64,000 nucleotides of DNA, taken from contig OX442314.1 of the NCBI GenBank assembly GCA_949358305.1, forward strand, positions 43,780,581 to 43,844,580. The letters run 5' to 3'. A program made the translations under genes and the position numbers. Below the pieces are notes generated by a model. It was not told the DNA's origin, made no database searches, and saw only the letters and a list, made by a program, of their open reading frames with translations. Below are positions 43,663 to 54,053 of this stretch, one piece after another (position 1 is the first letter of the stretch; every line of letters begins with the position of its first letter). This DNA is from Strigamia acuminata (lineage: Eukaryota; Arthropoda; Chilopoda; Geophilomorpha; Linotaeniidae).

Positions 43663-43852
43663 TGTGAGTCTATTACGATGCGACTTGGATTAAGGTTAAG
43701 GTAAGACTAAGTTTATTACAATAAAACAAGATGGCGATTACAATGGGATTTGCGGTAGCCAATCCGCAAACCCCCCTTAGACATGGGGCGCCCCCTTACG
43801 GTAAAGGAGTGGACACTGGGCGGCGGTCAGAGTCCGCCGTCCGGGAGTCACA
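43663..43852 (-). repeat. 5' LTR (190 bp) of Gag-protease-GPY/F element
   Basis: Same length and ends as 41120-41309; I can see one difference (GCAGTAGCC versus GCGGTAGCC). Nearly identical LTRs indicate a recent insertion. Confidence 0.9.
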
Positions 43853-44890
43853 AAAAGGTCATCGATCATTCAACACTTAACGAAACATTATGACTACTAC
43901 CGAAACTATCGAAATTATTTATACCGAAAGCCAATGCGTAGAAGCGGATTCGTTGTGCGTGAAATTGATCGCCGACGATGGAACCGAATTCATCATACTG
44001 CGGGAACATGCCATTCAGTCGGGGACCATTAAGGCCATGCTCAGTGGGCCGGGCCAGTGGGCCGAATCCGAAACGAATCACGTCAAGTTCCGCGAAATTA
44101 AAGCCCCCGTGCTTAAAAAGGTTTGCGAATATTTGGCATACAAAGCTAAATACCACGAAAGTCCCACAGAAATCCCCGAATCCCCGAATTTCCGATTGAC
44201 GTGGACATGTGCCTCGAGTTGATGATGGCCGCCAATTTCTTAGCGTGCTGAAGAATAATTCATTAAATTGTGTATTGTTTTGTCGAATAAAATGTAATTT
44301 ACTTGATTGATTTTTTTTTTTAATTCTAGCGTTTTGTGTTTTAGCGTATTTGTAGTTTTAAATTGTATTTTTCAGCGTGTTGAATTAATTAATACAATAA
44401 ACTAAGTTGCAAATCTTTTACATTGTAGCGTTGTTCTTGCCTGCCTTTTTCTAGCCAGCATTTTGCGTTGTAGCGTTTTTGCGCGTATACGTCCAATAGA
44501 GTAAAAAAAAGTTTAGAAGTAAAAACAGACGTTATTGCACAATTAACAAATGACGATGGAAATGACGGCAGTGAGATAAACATCTAGCGGATATACAGTC
44601 AAAGACGGAAGAACGAAGATCATTCCGGGACAAAAAACATCGAAACCTGAACGATCTCGCCAAATAAGCAGAGATATGCGTGGCAGGTTCGAATTTATGA
44701 CAGAGAGTGGTGCGAACCCTGGCGTCAGGGTGGTATAGGTCAGCGATGAAATGCGCAGGGTGGTCAGGGTTGCAAAGAGCACCGCCTAACGACGAAAAAT
44801 CGAAAAGAAGCTGCAGATTCAACACGGACAAGATCTTGTGTGTGGTGCAATACGGATTAATGTAGGCGCATGGGGGGGGGGGGATCTTAA
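43853..44890 (+). repeat. Large R1 unit b, right part, containing Elongin-C copy 2 and its 3' flank
   Basis: Continues unit b after the LTR element. The 3' flank of Elongin-C (44250-44890) matches that of copy 3 (55945-56570), including GCGTTTTGTGTTTTAGCG and CAATAAACTAAGTTGCAAAT, and is not shared with copy 1. Copies 2 and 3 are therefore the closer pair at this end. Confidence 0.75.
43890..44251 (+). pseudogene. EloC: Elongin-C copy 2, frameshifted
   Basis: Matches copy 1 from the ATG through PTEIPE, including [16 protein letters not shown] and [15 protein letters not shown]. An 8-bp duplication of TCCCCGAA near 44178 then shifts the frame, so the frame ends at 44222 with a wrong tail and loses the C-terminal helix that binds BC-box partners. 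Apart from this it is very close to copy 1 and keeps EHAI where copy 1 has ELAI. The original stop codon is at 44249-44251. Its promoter was separated from it by the LTR element insertion at 41120-43852. Confidence 0.9.
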
Positions 44891-44953
44891 ACACGATCCG
44901 AAGGAGGATTTTTAATCGGTGAAGGAACGAATTCCAATATGTTATTTTGGAGT

Positions 44954-45183
44954 TGTTGGTATTTTGTGTCACCTGGCCAATTGTATTGTTAAATCCCGAA
45001 TGAGGGTCTCCCACCGCCAGGGGGAGTTGGGTGTAATCTCACGAACCAATCACGTTGTCACGTGACTTCCGGTCTCTTCTTGTGACGTGACCAGAGCGTG
45101 GGGTTCGTGTTCGATGTGTGTGCCAGAATAAACGAACTTTATCTTCAACAATCAATGCAATCGTCCTCCATCATAATACAACA
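44954..45183 (+). repeat. 5' LTR (230 bp)
   Basis: TGTTGGTATTTTGTGTCACC at the start, GTCACGTGACTTCCGG in the middle, an AATAAACGAACTTTATC polyadenylation-like region, and ACAACA at the end. Confidence 0.95.
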
Positions 45184-45185
45184 AA

Positions 45186-45219
45186 GGGTTATGGGCCACA
45201 GCATCCTCAACTGCGTGAG
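45186..45219 (+). other. Primer-binding site, initiator-Met half-tRNA type
   Basis: GGGTTATGGGCC, twelve bases complementary to the anticodon-loop region of initiator-Met tRNA, as in Drosophila copia. Beyond it the related 1509-1538 site still matches while this one does not, apart from ACTGCG further on. Confidence 0.8.
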
Positions 45220-45335
45220 TTTATGAATTCGTATCAATTTTTGGGCGTTTTGACGAAGGAGTGACTGCTGACCGGACCACGAGACGTTAGGCCTAAAAAT
45301 CCGACGAGTGGTAGCTTGCCAATCAATCTTCGAGA

Positions 45336-47474
45336 ATGGCGGACAGAGATGCGATGAGGATCGAGAAGTTGGAGGACGATAATTACGCCACATGGGCGTT
45401 TAAAATGCGTGTTTTTCTGCGAAAATCCGAATGGTGGACGGTCATTGTGGACGAGCCACCGGGAAACGGAACGACAGCAGCAGTACGTAACGCATGGCGA
45501 GGAAAGGACGAAAAGGCGATGAACGTGATCGTGCAGTCATTATCACCTGCCCAGACCGTCTATGTCATTAACAAAGACACGGGACGCGAATGCTGGGAGA
45601 AACTGGAAGAAGTCCATCGAGGGCGAGCGCGCCAAAGACAAACGATTTTGCGCCGAGAGCTGACCAAAATGAGATGGGAGAAAGCGGAGACGGCCACAAA
45701 GTTTCTACAGCGCGTGGAGTCGACGGTAAACCAGTTGCGAGCGGTCGGAGGCGAAATTTCGGAGCAGGAGGTCGGGACGATGATAATACAGACACTTCCG
45801 AAAGCGTACCACAGCATTCCGAGGGCGTTCGACATGTGCGACGACGACGCTGTAACGATGGTGAAGCTGCGCCACATGATCCTGCAGGAAGAGTCGCGCC
45901 AGACGGATGACGACGAAATAATCGAAAAGCTGCACAAGGTGAACTTGTCGCACCGCACGAACGGCAACAATCGGGGCGGTGAACGCAACAGCGACGGAAA
46001 CGGCGAGCAGTACGGTGAACGAAACAATGATCGGAGAGGAGACATGAAGCACGTGAAGTGCTACAATTGTCTGGAATTTGGGCACATTGCCAGAAACTGT
46101 CGGGGCCAAGCCGGGACCAAGACCACAAATGATGCGAGCCAGAATCAGCCAAAGCAGAGTGCGAGGAAGGAACAGCAGCCGGACGTCAGCGCCAGGGCTG
46201 TGAAAGCCAATAATGAATTTTCCTTTCAGGTTAGGTTCGACAAAGAAGAGAAACGACAATGGATCCTCGACTCGGGCGCAACACGACATATGACGGGCAA
46301 TCGAGACTTATTTGAGACATTTGCAGCGGACGACGGGAGAAACAGAGTGACGCTCGCTGATGGACGAAAAGCCTGTATAATGGGGACCGGGAACGTGCGA
46401 CTAGCCACGGACGATTGCGATTTAGTCGCGAAAAACGTGCTGTTTGTCCCTGACCTAAGTTACAACTTGATTTCTGTTCAACTGTTAGATAATGCGGGGT
46501 TACAAATTGTTTTTGGGGGTGGAATGTGTAAGATTTCATTCGGGGATCGAGCGCTAATGACTGCCACAAAAATGGGTAATGTGTATCGTTTGAACGTTGA
46601 AACCATCGTAAATGTGGACACAACTAAACTCTTGGAGATGCAAGAAGGTGCTGTGTGCACGTTCGTGGGCCAGGACGAAGAAGCAGATGCGGAGGAAATG
46701 CAGCCACGAGATAACGAGGCGAACGACGGTAAAGCGTACAGCAACGCAGACGAAACGTGGAGCATGGACGGCTGTATGAGAAACGATTTGGACGAGAAAA
46801 GCGACGATTTGAGCAGCAAAAGTACCAAACTTGACGAAAAACTGGCCGAGATGGATGCGAAGATGGACGAACTCGATGCCAAGCGAACCGAAATAGATGC
46901 GAAATTGGCTAGACTTGACGAAAAAGAGGCGAAATTGGATGCAAAAATGGACGAATTCAATGCCGAAAGAGATAAATTGTATGCGAAATTGTCCAAAGCT
47001 AACGAGAAGTTAACAGAGTTCGGCGGAAATGGCGAAGACGAGTTGGGTGATTTGCTGTCATGCGGGGAAGCACAACCCAATATTTCCGAAAATGAGGAAG
47101 CAAACGAATCAAATTTGGATAAAATGGACGAGAGTTTGGACGCTGTTGACGTGGAAATCGATGTGAAATCAAACGACGGTCAAGGAAAACGAATGAAACG
47201 AGGCAGAAACAAGAAACGAGGGAGAAATAAACGGGTGACGAGCAATGACGAGACGTGCGAGAAGCTGAAGTTGCACCACGACGATCCAGTTGAGAAGGTG
47301 CTTGTGAGGCGACCACCGGAACGAGAGGAATACGACCGAACCGACTGGAAATCTGGGCTGCCTAAGATGATTGATGAATCGAGACAAGCGGGACGAAACA
47401 AGCGTGACGAAATACTGCGCGAAAACGGATTCGAACGAGGAGCAAAGGAACTGCAACACAGTGAATTGAATTAA
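45336..47474 (+). CDS. Gag-protease protein with acidic coiled-coil tail, 712 aa
   Basis: The Copia Gag begins RIEKLEDDNYATWAFKMRVF and continues with a UBN2-like core to about residue 230. The CCHC knuckle CYNCLEFGHIARNC spans 242-255. The aspartic protease has ILDSGATRHMT with catalytic Asp312, followed by VLFVPDLSYNLISV. Where a Copia Pol would carry the pre-integrase finger and integrase, this protein has from about 480 to 570 a Lys/Asp/Glu/Leu heptad region (LDEKLAEMDAKMDELDAKR and similar), predicted coiled coil, then a basic cluster KRGRNKKRGRNKR and a charged end. The frame is unbroken and young. Role inferred: it makes its own particle and protease, while the tail may aid packing or nucleic-acid binding. 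The same tail starts in the old copy at position 1, so the architecture is a stable family. Confidence 0.9.
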   Translation: MADRDAMRIEKLEDDNYATWAFKMRVFLRKSEWWTVIVDEPPGNGTTAAVRNAWRGKDEKAMNVIVQSLSPAQTVYVINKDTGRECWEKLEEVHRGRARQRQTILRRELTKMRWEKAETATKFLQRVESTVNQLRAVGGEISEQEVGTMIIQTLPKAYHSIPRAFDMCDDDAVTMVKLRHMILQEESRQTDDDEIIEKLHKVNLSHRTNGNNRGGERNSDGNGEQYGERNNDRRGDMKHVKCYNCLEFGHIARNCRGQAGTKTTNDASQNQPKQSARKEQQPDVSARAVKANNEFSFQVRFDKEEKRQWILDSGATRHMTGNRDLFETFAADDGRNRVTLADGRKACIMGTGNVRLATDDCDLVAKNVLFVPDLSYNLISVQLLDNAGLQIVFGGGMCKISFGDRALMTATKMGNVYRLNVETIVNVDTTKLLEMQEGAVCTFVGQDEEADAEEMQPRDNEANDGKAYSNADETWSMDGCMRNDLDEKSDDLSSKSTKLDEKLAEMDAKMDELDAKRTEIDAKLARLDEKEAKLDAKMDEFNAERDKLYAKLSKANEKLTEFGGNGEDELGDLLSCGEAQPNISENEEANESNLDKMDESLDAVDVEIDVKSNDGQGKRMKRGRNKKRGRNKRVTSNDETCEKLKLHHDDPVEKVLVRRPPEREEYDRTDWKSGLPKMIDESRQAGRNKRDEILRENGFERGAKELQHSELN

Positions 47475-47670
47475 TGATTGAAGTGTATTGTTTTGAGAAC
47501 TGTGTTTATTTTAATTGTTCATTCCATTGTTAGTTGTATGAGTGTATTTCATTAATCCTTTCGTTTATTGCATTACAAGTGTATTTTGATTTTATTTATG
47601 TTTATTTTGAGATTACAATTTATGGGATTTGTTTTTGAGTTTTATACAATGATCAGGTGAAGAAGGTGTG

Positions 47671-47900
47671 TGTTGGTATTTTGTGTCACCTGGCCAATTG
47701 TATTGTTAAATCCCGAATGAGGGTCTCCCACCGCCAGGGGGAGTTGGGTGTAATCTCACGAACCAATCACGTTGTCACGTGACTTCCGGTCTCTTCTTGT
47801 GACGTGACCAGAGCGTGGGGTTCGTGTTCGATGTGTGTGCCAGAATAAACGAACTTTATCTTCAACAATCAATGCAATCGTCCTCCATCATAATACAACA
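47671..47900 (+). repeat. 3' LTR (230 bp)
   Basis: Identical to 44954-45183 as far as I can read; followed by the target duplication GGAGT. Confidence 0.95.
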
Positions 47901-48088
47901 GGAGTAAATCTTGGCTCTAATGTAATTAGACATTTCGGGACGAGATATCACTCGACGCAGTAAAATACACAGTGCACGCACAGTGTGTGCGTGGCGTTTA
48001 TTATCTTATTATTTTACTGCACGTTTTGGGCACATATTGTTAATATTGTCTGGCCGTTCTAAAAATTACAAATCTTTTTTTTTTTTAG

Positions 48089-48362
48089 ATGCAAACAATG
48101 CCAATACGTAATTCTTACAACAGAACGTCTGTTGCTCGCCTTTGAAATGCTGGATTATTACATTAAGCCCACAGCACGTTGTCCTCGCTGTCCACAGCGA
48201 ATTAGGTATGTAAGGTATTTTTCTCTAAATTTCTCTAATTGGAAAAATTAATTATTTTTTTTTTCTAGAATCCGACTGCTGTTTTGGTCGGTGCGAGGAT
48301 GCATCAGTTACCACAAATTTGATATCCAACAACAAGATGCCCTCGTAATTTTGTGCTTATAA
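48089..48362 (+). pseudogene. Exon pair paralogous to the Cys-rich gene at 6058-8036
   Basis: After a T-rich acceptor the frame reads CKQCQYVILTTERLLLAFEM and then YYIKPTARCPRC, clearly related to CRNEEC...IILTTQELAIEV...PTARCPKC at 7823-7920. Donor GTATGTAAG at 48206 and acceptor TTTTCTAG at 48261-48268 join in phase to a short last exon ending in TAA at 48360-48362, next to the TA of a MITE. Upstream exons were not found; the Copia insertion lies 188 bp upstream. The final exon may be altered by the MITE. Confidence 0.5.
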
Positions 48363-48364
48363 TA

Positions 48365-48897
48365 GTGAGTTTGCGGTTGCCAATTGTTCCTTATAATTAT
48401 GAGCTTGTAACTCATAATTATAACATAACGTAACTCCTCAACTTTTACACTATTTTGTAAAATAAGGGAGCCAATCAGATCGCTTAACACTATTTGAAGC
48501 TCCTCCCACTATTGCAAATGGCGCTGATGGTGTTGATGGAAATTCAAAATGGCTGCCTGACCTGTTTCAACATTCAGCCTCAATCACAATTTCTTTCTGC
48601 CATCGAAGGATAGAAACAACTAAAATCATTCCAGGTAAGCAAATAGATAAACTGGGAGACAATTTTATGTCTGAAAAATGTCAAATTAGTAAAACTACAG
48701 ATTTTCATTTTCTTTTGCATATGGATTTGTTCTACCATTACATGCAAGGGATTTGTACTGTTCACATGGTATTTATAAGTATAATTTATAAAATATATTT
48801 GTTGTACCGCAAGTGCCTATTTCATCAAAGAATTATAATTATAATTATGAGCTTATAACTCATAATTATAAGGAATAATTGGCAACCGCAAACTCCC
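48365..48897. mobile_element. MITE of GAGTTTGCGG family, copy 2, TA target duplication
   Basis: Ends GTGAGTTTGCGGTTGCCAAT and the complement of GGGAGTTTGCGGTTGCCAAT, flanked by TA. It shares CCAATCAGA, AACACTAT and ATTGCAAATGGCG with 26097-26546. Inner arms hold the palindrome TTATGAGCTTRTAACTCATAA. No transposase. Confidence 0.8.
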
Positions 48898-49734
48898 TAC
48901 TAACTAACACTAATTTCTAATGATAGGCCAAAAGCCAATTTTCCAAGCTCTCATTCTCAACAAAGCGGACGTGCGCTTTGATGGGAGGTAACCAGTGCGA
49001 CAGACGAACAACAATGTTTCTGAAAGGCGAGAAAATGTTGCTGGCAATCCGCAAAGTGTTCTTGACTTATGTGTTGGCAAAAAACGTGTTTGTCGTGAGG
49101 GAGCCCAACTCGCGTGTTCGAACTGTTGATCGTGGACCAGCTTATGATTTACCCTTCATAAGGAGGATGCATCTAACGATTTTTTCTACTAATGTTATCT
49201 GAATGTTTACACTATGGCTTAAGTATTTTCGAAATTAAATTTTCTCATTTTTTCCCAAACTTTATCATTTTTCTACAAATTTTTCTCAATTTTTGCATTT
49301 TTTCCCCAAATTTTGAAATTTTTCTCAAATATTTCTCAAATTTTTCTCAGATTTTTCTCAAATTTTTCTCAAATTTTTCTCAATATTTGCCTCAAATTGT
49401 GCCTTATTTCCCAAATGCTTTCACCTAACGTTCAACTTCAACGCCCTCCTGTTCGTTGACGAAGTCGACGGAGTTTATTAACAATGAAGCCAGAGCGGGA
49501 CGGGAATTTAATAAGGTGAGAGATGTGGGAGGCGAAAGTCCAGGCGGTGGTCCAGGAAGTGGACGAGTCAATGATAGTATTGAAAATATTAGTAAGTGGG
49601 AGGAGAATAGTTGGCAACAGGTGTTTAACAGCCATACCCGGGATGCGGTCGGCAGAGTACTTGGATGCGAGATTAGTGTTCAGGGCTGCGAAAACAACGT
49701 CTACACGAGTTATATAATTAAAAATATTTAAAGT
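48898..49734. other. Spacer with a TTTTTCTCAAA microsatellite-like tract
   Basis: The region 49230-49400 repeats AAATTTTTCTC about every 11-12 bp. Frames at 49456-49731 (91 aa, Gly-rich) and its neighbour are unassigned. Confidence 0.5.
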
Positions 49735-50262
49735 AAACTAAAGTTAGTAAATAATATTCAGGGGGTTATCAACAAACTTGGCAAACGAACCATGGGTATT
49801 AAGAGAATCAGAAAGACAGGTGATAGAAGTCCTGGGTTTGACAAAGCGCCAAAAATTTTTCGTGGCCATGACAAGGCAACGTTTAAAGCGTCGAACCATG
49901 GCCTTCAAGTGACGACACGCAATTTTGTGATTAATGGAAGAGTCAGAATTTCGACAGAGAAAGAGCAAGGTTTCAGTTTTTTTTTACATTGGCACTAACA
50001 ACTGCATTGAGGAGTTGACTACAGATTTGAATATCGGTGTTTTTGGATATCGGTGTTTTTGGAGTAATCGAGTTTTTGAAAGAAGATGCGTATCGTATCA
50101 CTACAATGAAGGGAGACGTACGTCTGCAAATTCCACGGTTCCACTGTTCCACGGATAAATGACAGAGTAATGCACAATCCTGACCCTCAAAACTAACTGT
50201 CGTTCGACAACGACGCGGGCATCCAGCTGGTAGTAGAAATCGGATTAGAACGGATGCACACA
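49735..50262 (+). repeat. Dispersed repeat R6, copy 1
   Basis: Matches 56612-57250: ACTAAAGTTAGTA, AGGGGGTTATCAACAAACTT, CAAGGCAACGTTTA, GTTTCAGTTTTT versus GTTTTAGTTTTT, and ATCCTGACCCTCAAAAC. It has a shorter middle than copy 2. Frames carry ISTEKEQGFSF and RNFVINGRV. Origin unknown. Confidence 0.65.
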
Positions 50263-51800
50263 CATCATGTACTTTCTTATATCTAGTCTAGTCAGTTGAT
50301 TTGGGAAACCCTGTTACAGCCTGGCACACAACAAAATTTCGGCATTTTATTACCACTGCAATAGTGACCTTGTGGTTGTTAGTCTTTTTTGCCCACCTGC
50401 GCTGCTCTGGTGGGGAAAATCGGAACCCAAGCGCCGGTTCCCCATTACCCCAAAAAACCCCAAAATATACATGTTCCATACAGTCTTGGCTCTTAGTCAC
50501 TCTCTAAACCCACAGCTTAAAAAACCCCAAAAAACCAATCACCAAGAAAAAGGGCGAATGCACCTATTTGAATTCATATTTACGAGTACAATCTGTCTGG
50601 TATGATTAAATTCATATTTACAACCCGTCTGATCTGATTGGTCCAACACCGTAAACTATGCCATTCAATATATTTACTAAAAAATTAAATCTTTATTAAA
50701 AAATATTAATGTTGAAAAAGTACTATTTAATGTCAACCTTTTATTAGGTTGATTGATCGTGCTTCGAGTGTCGTAAAAATTAAAAGGAGAAAATTTAATT
50801 CGACAGAAAACGGGAAAATTTTGACAATCTTTTTTGAGGTCCGCAATTGGGATGAAAGCAAACGAAAGGTTATTTTTACAAAGTTGGTCAAGAAGGTATC
50901 TATCGGTTTTATTTTGCAAACGTAATAGTTTTTATAAATTATAATTATTAATTTCTGTAGTTCTCCTTAAGTTCAATTGCGCAACTGAAGTGTCGTTGGA
51001 ACTACATCTGGCAAAATAAAATTTTTGCGAAAGGTTTGAATAAGACTACTAGGAACTTCTATTTTAGGAAGAGACAAAATCTCAAGCAACGTAGATCGAA
51101 CTCAGCGAGGTCAGACCGAGCGCCGTCCAACGGAGCGAAGCGTCACGCCACCACAAGCCACCACGACCGAGCGACCGAGCGCCACCACCACCACAGATAT
51201 ACAGCAGGTCACGCATAATAGTATAGAGGGCGCACGGGCCAGCTTAGAGCTTGGACATCTGTCTGTGCGCATCAACTCTTCCAAAACAAAAGCAGGTAGA
51301 GCCAAACGGGCAACTGCAATGAACTCACCATACCTTCAATAGGTGCCTAAGGAATTTTCATATTTCTACGACCTCCGGTTAACTAAAAAAAACTGGTTTT
51401 TAGACTTTTATACAAACTGGTACCAGAAATAACATTTTTTTTTTTAGACTTCTAAAGCTGAGTAAGTAAATAAAAAATTTAAGCGACAGACGGACAGATG
51501 TATTTCTATACGGAAAAGTGTAGAAGGGGTTTAGAAGTCTAAGATGCATTACAGATATTTACTTGTTTCAATATATTATTTTCAAGTCAGTAATCTGAAT
51601 TTAGATCCTTTGAATCAATTTTTTGTGCATGATACAAAGAAAATGATAATTAAGAATTGTGCTGCTACAAAATCAATTCTATATATGTCAACTACACAGT
51701 ATGTAAAAAATCAATTTCTGCCGCTCTTAATAGCAACTAAAACTTATTAATCCATTTAAAAAAGTGTCACCCACCTATGCCGAATTCAAGAATAAAAATT
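50263..51800. other. Spacer, no recognised gene
   Basis: AT-rich; includes a GACCGAGCGACCGAGCGCCA stretch near 51165. Short frames only. Confidence 0.5.
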
Positions 51801-51826
51801 GACAAGATGAAGCTAGAAAGAGAGAA

Positions 51827-52090
51827 GTGTTAAAGAGTACTGGAAGCAATTTGAATATTTTAACCACCACGAATAATAAGCCAAAACAAACAATATTAAG
51901 TGACCCGCAGTATGTGAAATCGATCCAACGGATCGACACACTAATGTATTATAGAAAGACTGGAAAACTCCTATTGTTAAACGATCCGGGTGACCAAAAT
52001 TATCAAAAATCCAGCTGCAAACAGCGGCATTCAATGCTAGCCAAATGCATTTGTGTCTACCGAGATGCCGACCAATACTTGGGATTTTAA
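51827..52090 (+). CDS. Unassigned 87-aa frame
   Basis: Frame with even amino-acid use (TILSDPQYVKSIQRIDTLMY, then GKLLLLNDPGD) that looks protein-like, but no family is recognised and no splice or promoter context is clear. It may be part of a decayed element. Confidence 0.25.
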   Translation: MLKSTGSNLNILTTTNNKPKQTILSDPQYVKSIQRIDTLMYYRKTGKLLLLNDPGDQNYQKSSCKQRHSMLAKCICVYRDADQYLGF

Positions 52091-52404
52091 TCAATTTTAT
52101 TTTATTTTCTACTAGTTTTTTTTTAAACAACAGACTTGATGAGCAAGGCATTATTTTGTATCGGTTTTTACTGTTACCCATTGTTATCACTTATGTTTTT
52201 TGGATGCATAGCACAAGTACTGCTATATTTCATCTTCTAATAAATGCTAGTTTTCCTACATGGCATCACTTCATTTCGGTCCAAACACCTCACAAACTCT
52301 AAAATGAAAATCAAACAAGAGGAGGAGGAGGAATTAGCACGAGGCAGGAAAGCAAATGTAGGGCATCATTTTTAAATGTTTCAATGCCTGAATTCCACTT
52401 TTTT

Positions 52405-52499
52405 CTAGGAATAAGAAAGCCATCTCAATTCTATGATCCCTTCGGACATTGATACGATTTTAGCTTCACAGGAGGATAGCGTTACTAATCTTGTTTTAC
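52405..52499 (-). pseudogene. Copia RNase H fragment
   Basis: The minus strand reads TRLVTLSSCEAKIVSMSEGI and then ELRWL, the Copia RNase H motif around SSxEAEYxAL. It ends where R1 unit c begins at about 52500. Confidence 0.7.
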
Positions 52500-54021
52500 C
52501 ATGGTCAACATAAGAGACTAAAAGAAGTATTGATGATATTGAAGAAGGGCATAATATTAAACTTGACAAAATACATATTTGGAGCAAATAAAAAAGAGGT
52601 TTTGAGACATTTGCTTAGCCAGAATGGAATGGCAGAAAAGGAAACATCAATAAAAGAAGCTAGACCACCAAAGGATATCACAGAAACAGTTTTCTGGGAT
52701 TAGTGAATTTCTGTACAAGCTAATTACCAAATTTTGCAACCGAGTTAGAGCCATTGAGAATAATTACAAGGAAAGGCGGGAAATGGTTCTGGGGAATAAA
52801 ACAAGAGGCATTCCAGAAATTAAATCGACTAATTAGTGAATCAACAATCACTAGCGTTTTTTAGAAAGGACTCAAGAGACACAATTAATTGTAGATGCAT
52901 AACCAATTGTACTTGAGGTGACATTGGTATAACACAAGGAAAATGAAATGAAGCAACCAATAGCTAAAGCAAGCCTGACTTTGTCATCACTTGAAAGAGA
53001 CACTAGCTGTAATCTGTGAGTGTGAAAGATTTAAGCTGCAGTTAATTAGAAGGTTCAAATGAATTTACTCGAAGAAATCAAAACCCAGCTGGAATTGAAA
53101 GATGGGTGTTATGGCTGATGCCCTATGATATCAGTGAAAGGTACAAGGAAGGAGCGAAAAATATAGCAGACCCTTAATCAAGAATATATCTAAACGCCAA
53201 CGGAAGGAAGTCAATGTATTGGGGTCTGTGAATGACAGGTGCAATTTGTGAAGTAGTACGGAATTGTCTCATTTCTAGAATCCAAGCCTCAACATGGTAG
53301 CAGAGGATACAAAAGCTGAATTCTACTTCATTTGGGCTACTTCAAGTGAGTTCCTGTCAAGTGATCAACACGCAGGGGAAGCTGGTCACAGTGGCTGGTA
53401 GTTCGGCTATGTTAGAGCCACAGTGTAACACAAATTTCGGAACCCCAAAGAAAAATTGAAACAATTTAGCTATGTGCAACAACTAGATTTAGCACTTAAT
53501 TAGAAAATTGTAGACATCATTCTGTGTAATACGAAATATCCACACAGTGGTGGTGGATCAAGCAACTTTGCATCACTTTTGATCACTTTTGTTAAGTGTA
53601 TCACAACATTTATGACCAATTTGTTGAAGAAAGGCCGCATAAATTCCACATTCAAACACAAAGTCGTGCAAATGCCACATTCACGAAGAAAATGTCCAAA
53701 AAAAAAGCATTCAAATCAGACGCCACCAGAGCTCTCTTCTGGTTTCACCGAGACAATGTCATCAGTTTATCCAGGGGTGACCACGCGGAGGTAGAGAGTT
53801 GGATTTTACACCCCCAATACACATTTCTTCGCCTACCTCCCAAATTGATCCATTTATGTAATTTTGGGACCAACCACACGCCACGCTTCAAAACGAAACT
53901 GAGCATTTATAATACAAATTTCTAGCTCGTTAGTTAATGAGGAATTAAAATACGATTATTCAAACAAAGAAATTCAAATTCGAACAAAATTAACCGTACG
54001 TTTAAAACAATGAGAAAATTA

Positions 54022-54053
<32 letters not shown>

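Larger units (their letters stand above)
41120..43852 (-). mobile_element. Non-autonomous Gypsy-like LTR element: Gag-protease-GPY/F, no RT
   Basis: 190-bp LTRs at 41120-41309 and 43663-43852 with ends TGTGAGTC...GAGTCACA, differing at very few positions. Primer site at 43647-43662 immediately inside, G-rich polypurine tract at 41310-41322. Flanks AGAAG and AAAAG look like a 5-bp target duplication with one change; unit c gives the empty site. The only gene encodes Gag, a protease-like domain and an integrase C-terminal domain. RT, RNase H and the integrase core are absent, so mobilisation needs enzymes from another element. Confidence 0.85.
44954..47900 (+). mobile_element. Non-autonomous Copia-like LTR element: Gag-protease-coiled coil, no integrase or RT
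   Basis: 230-bp LTRs at 44954-45183 and 47671-47900 appear identical base for base, begin TGTTGG and end ACAACA. The target duplication GGAGT is perfect (44949-44953 and 47901-47905). The primer site is two bases inside the 5' LTR, and a purine-rich AGGTGAAGAAGGTG precedes the 3' LTR. The one gene fills the interior. Complete structure with identical LTRs means very recent insertion although integrase, RT and RNase H are missing; a helper Copia must exist elsewhere. Confidence 0.95.

Noticed and set aside
45560-47459. Minus-strand frames of 96-200 aa under the Copia-like element
   Set aside because: Shadows of the intact Gag-protease frame; Ser/Leu-rich text is the antisense of the Asp/Glu/Lys coiled coil.
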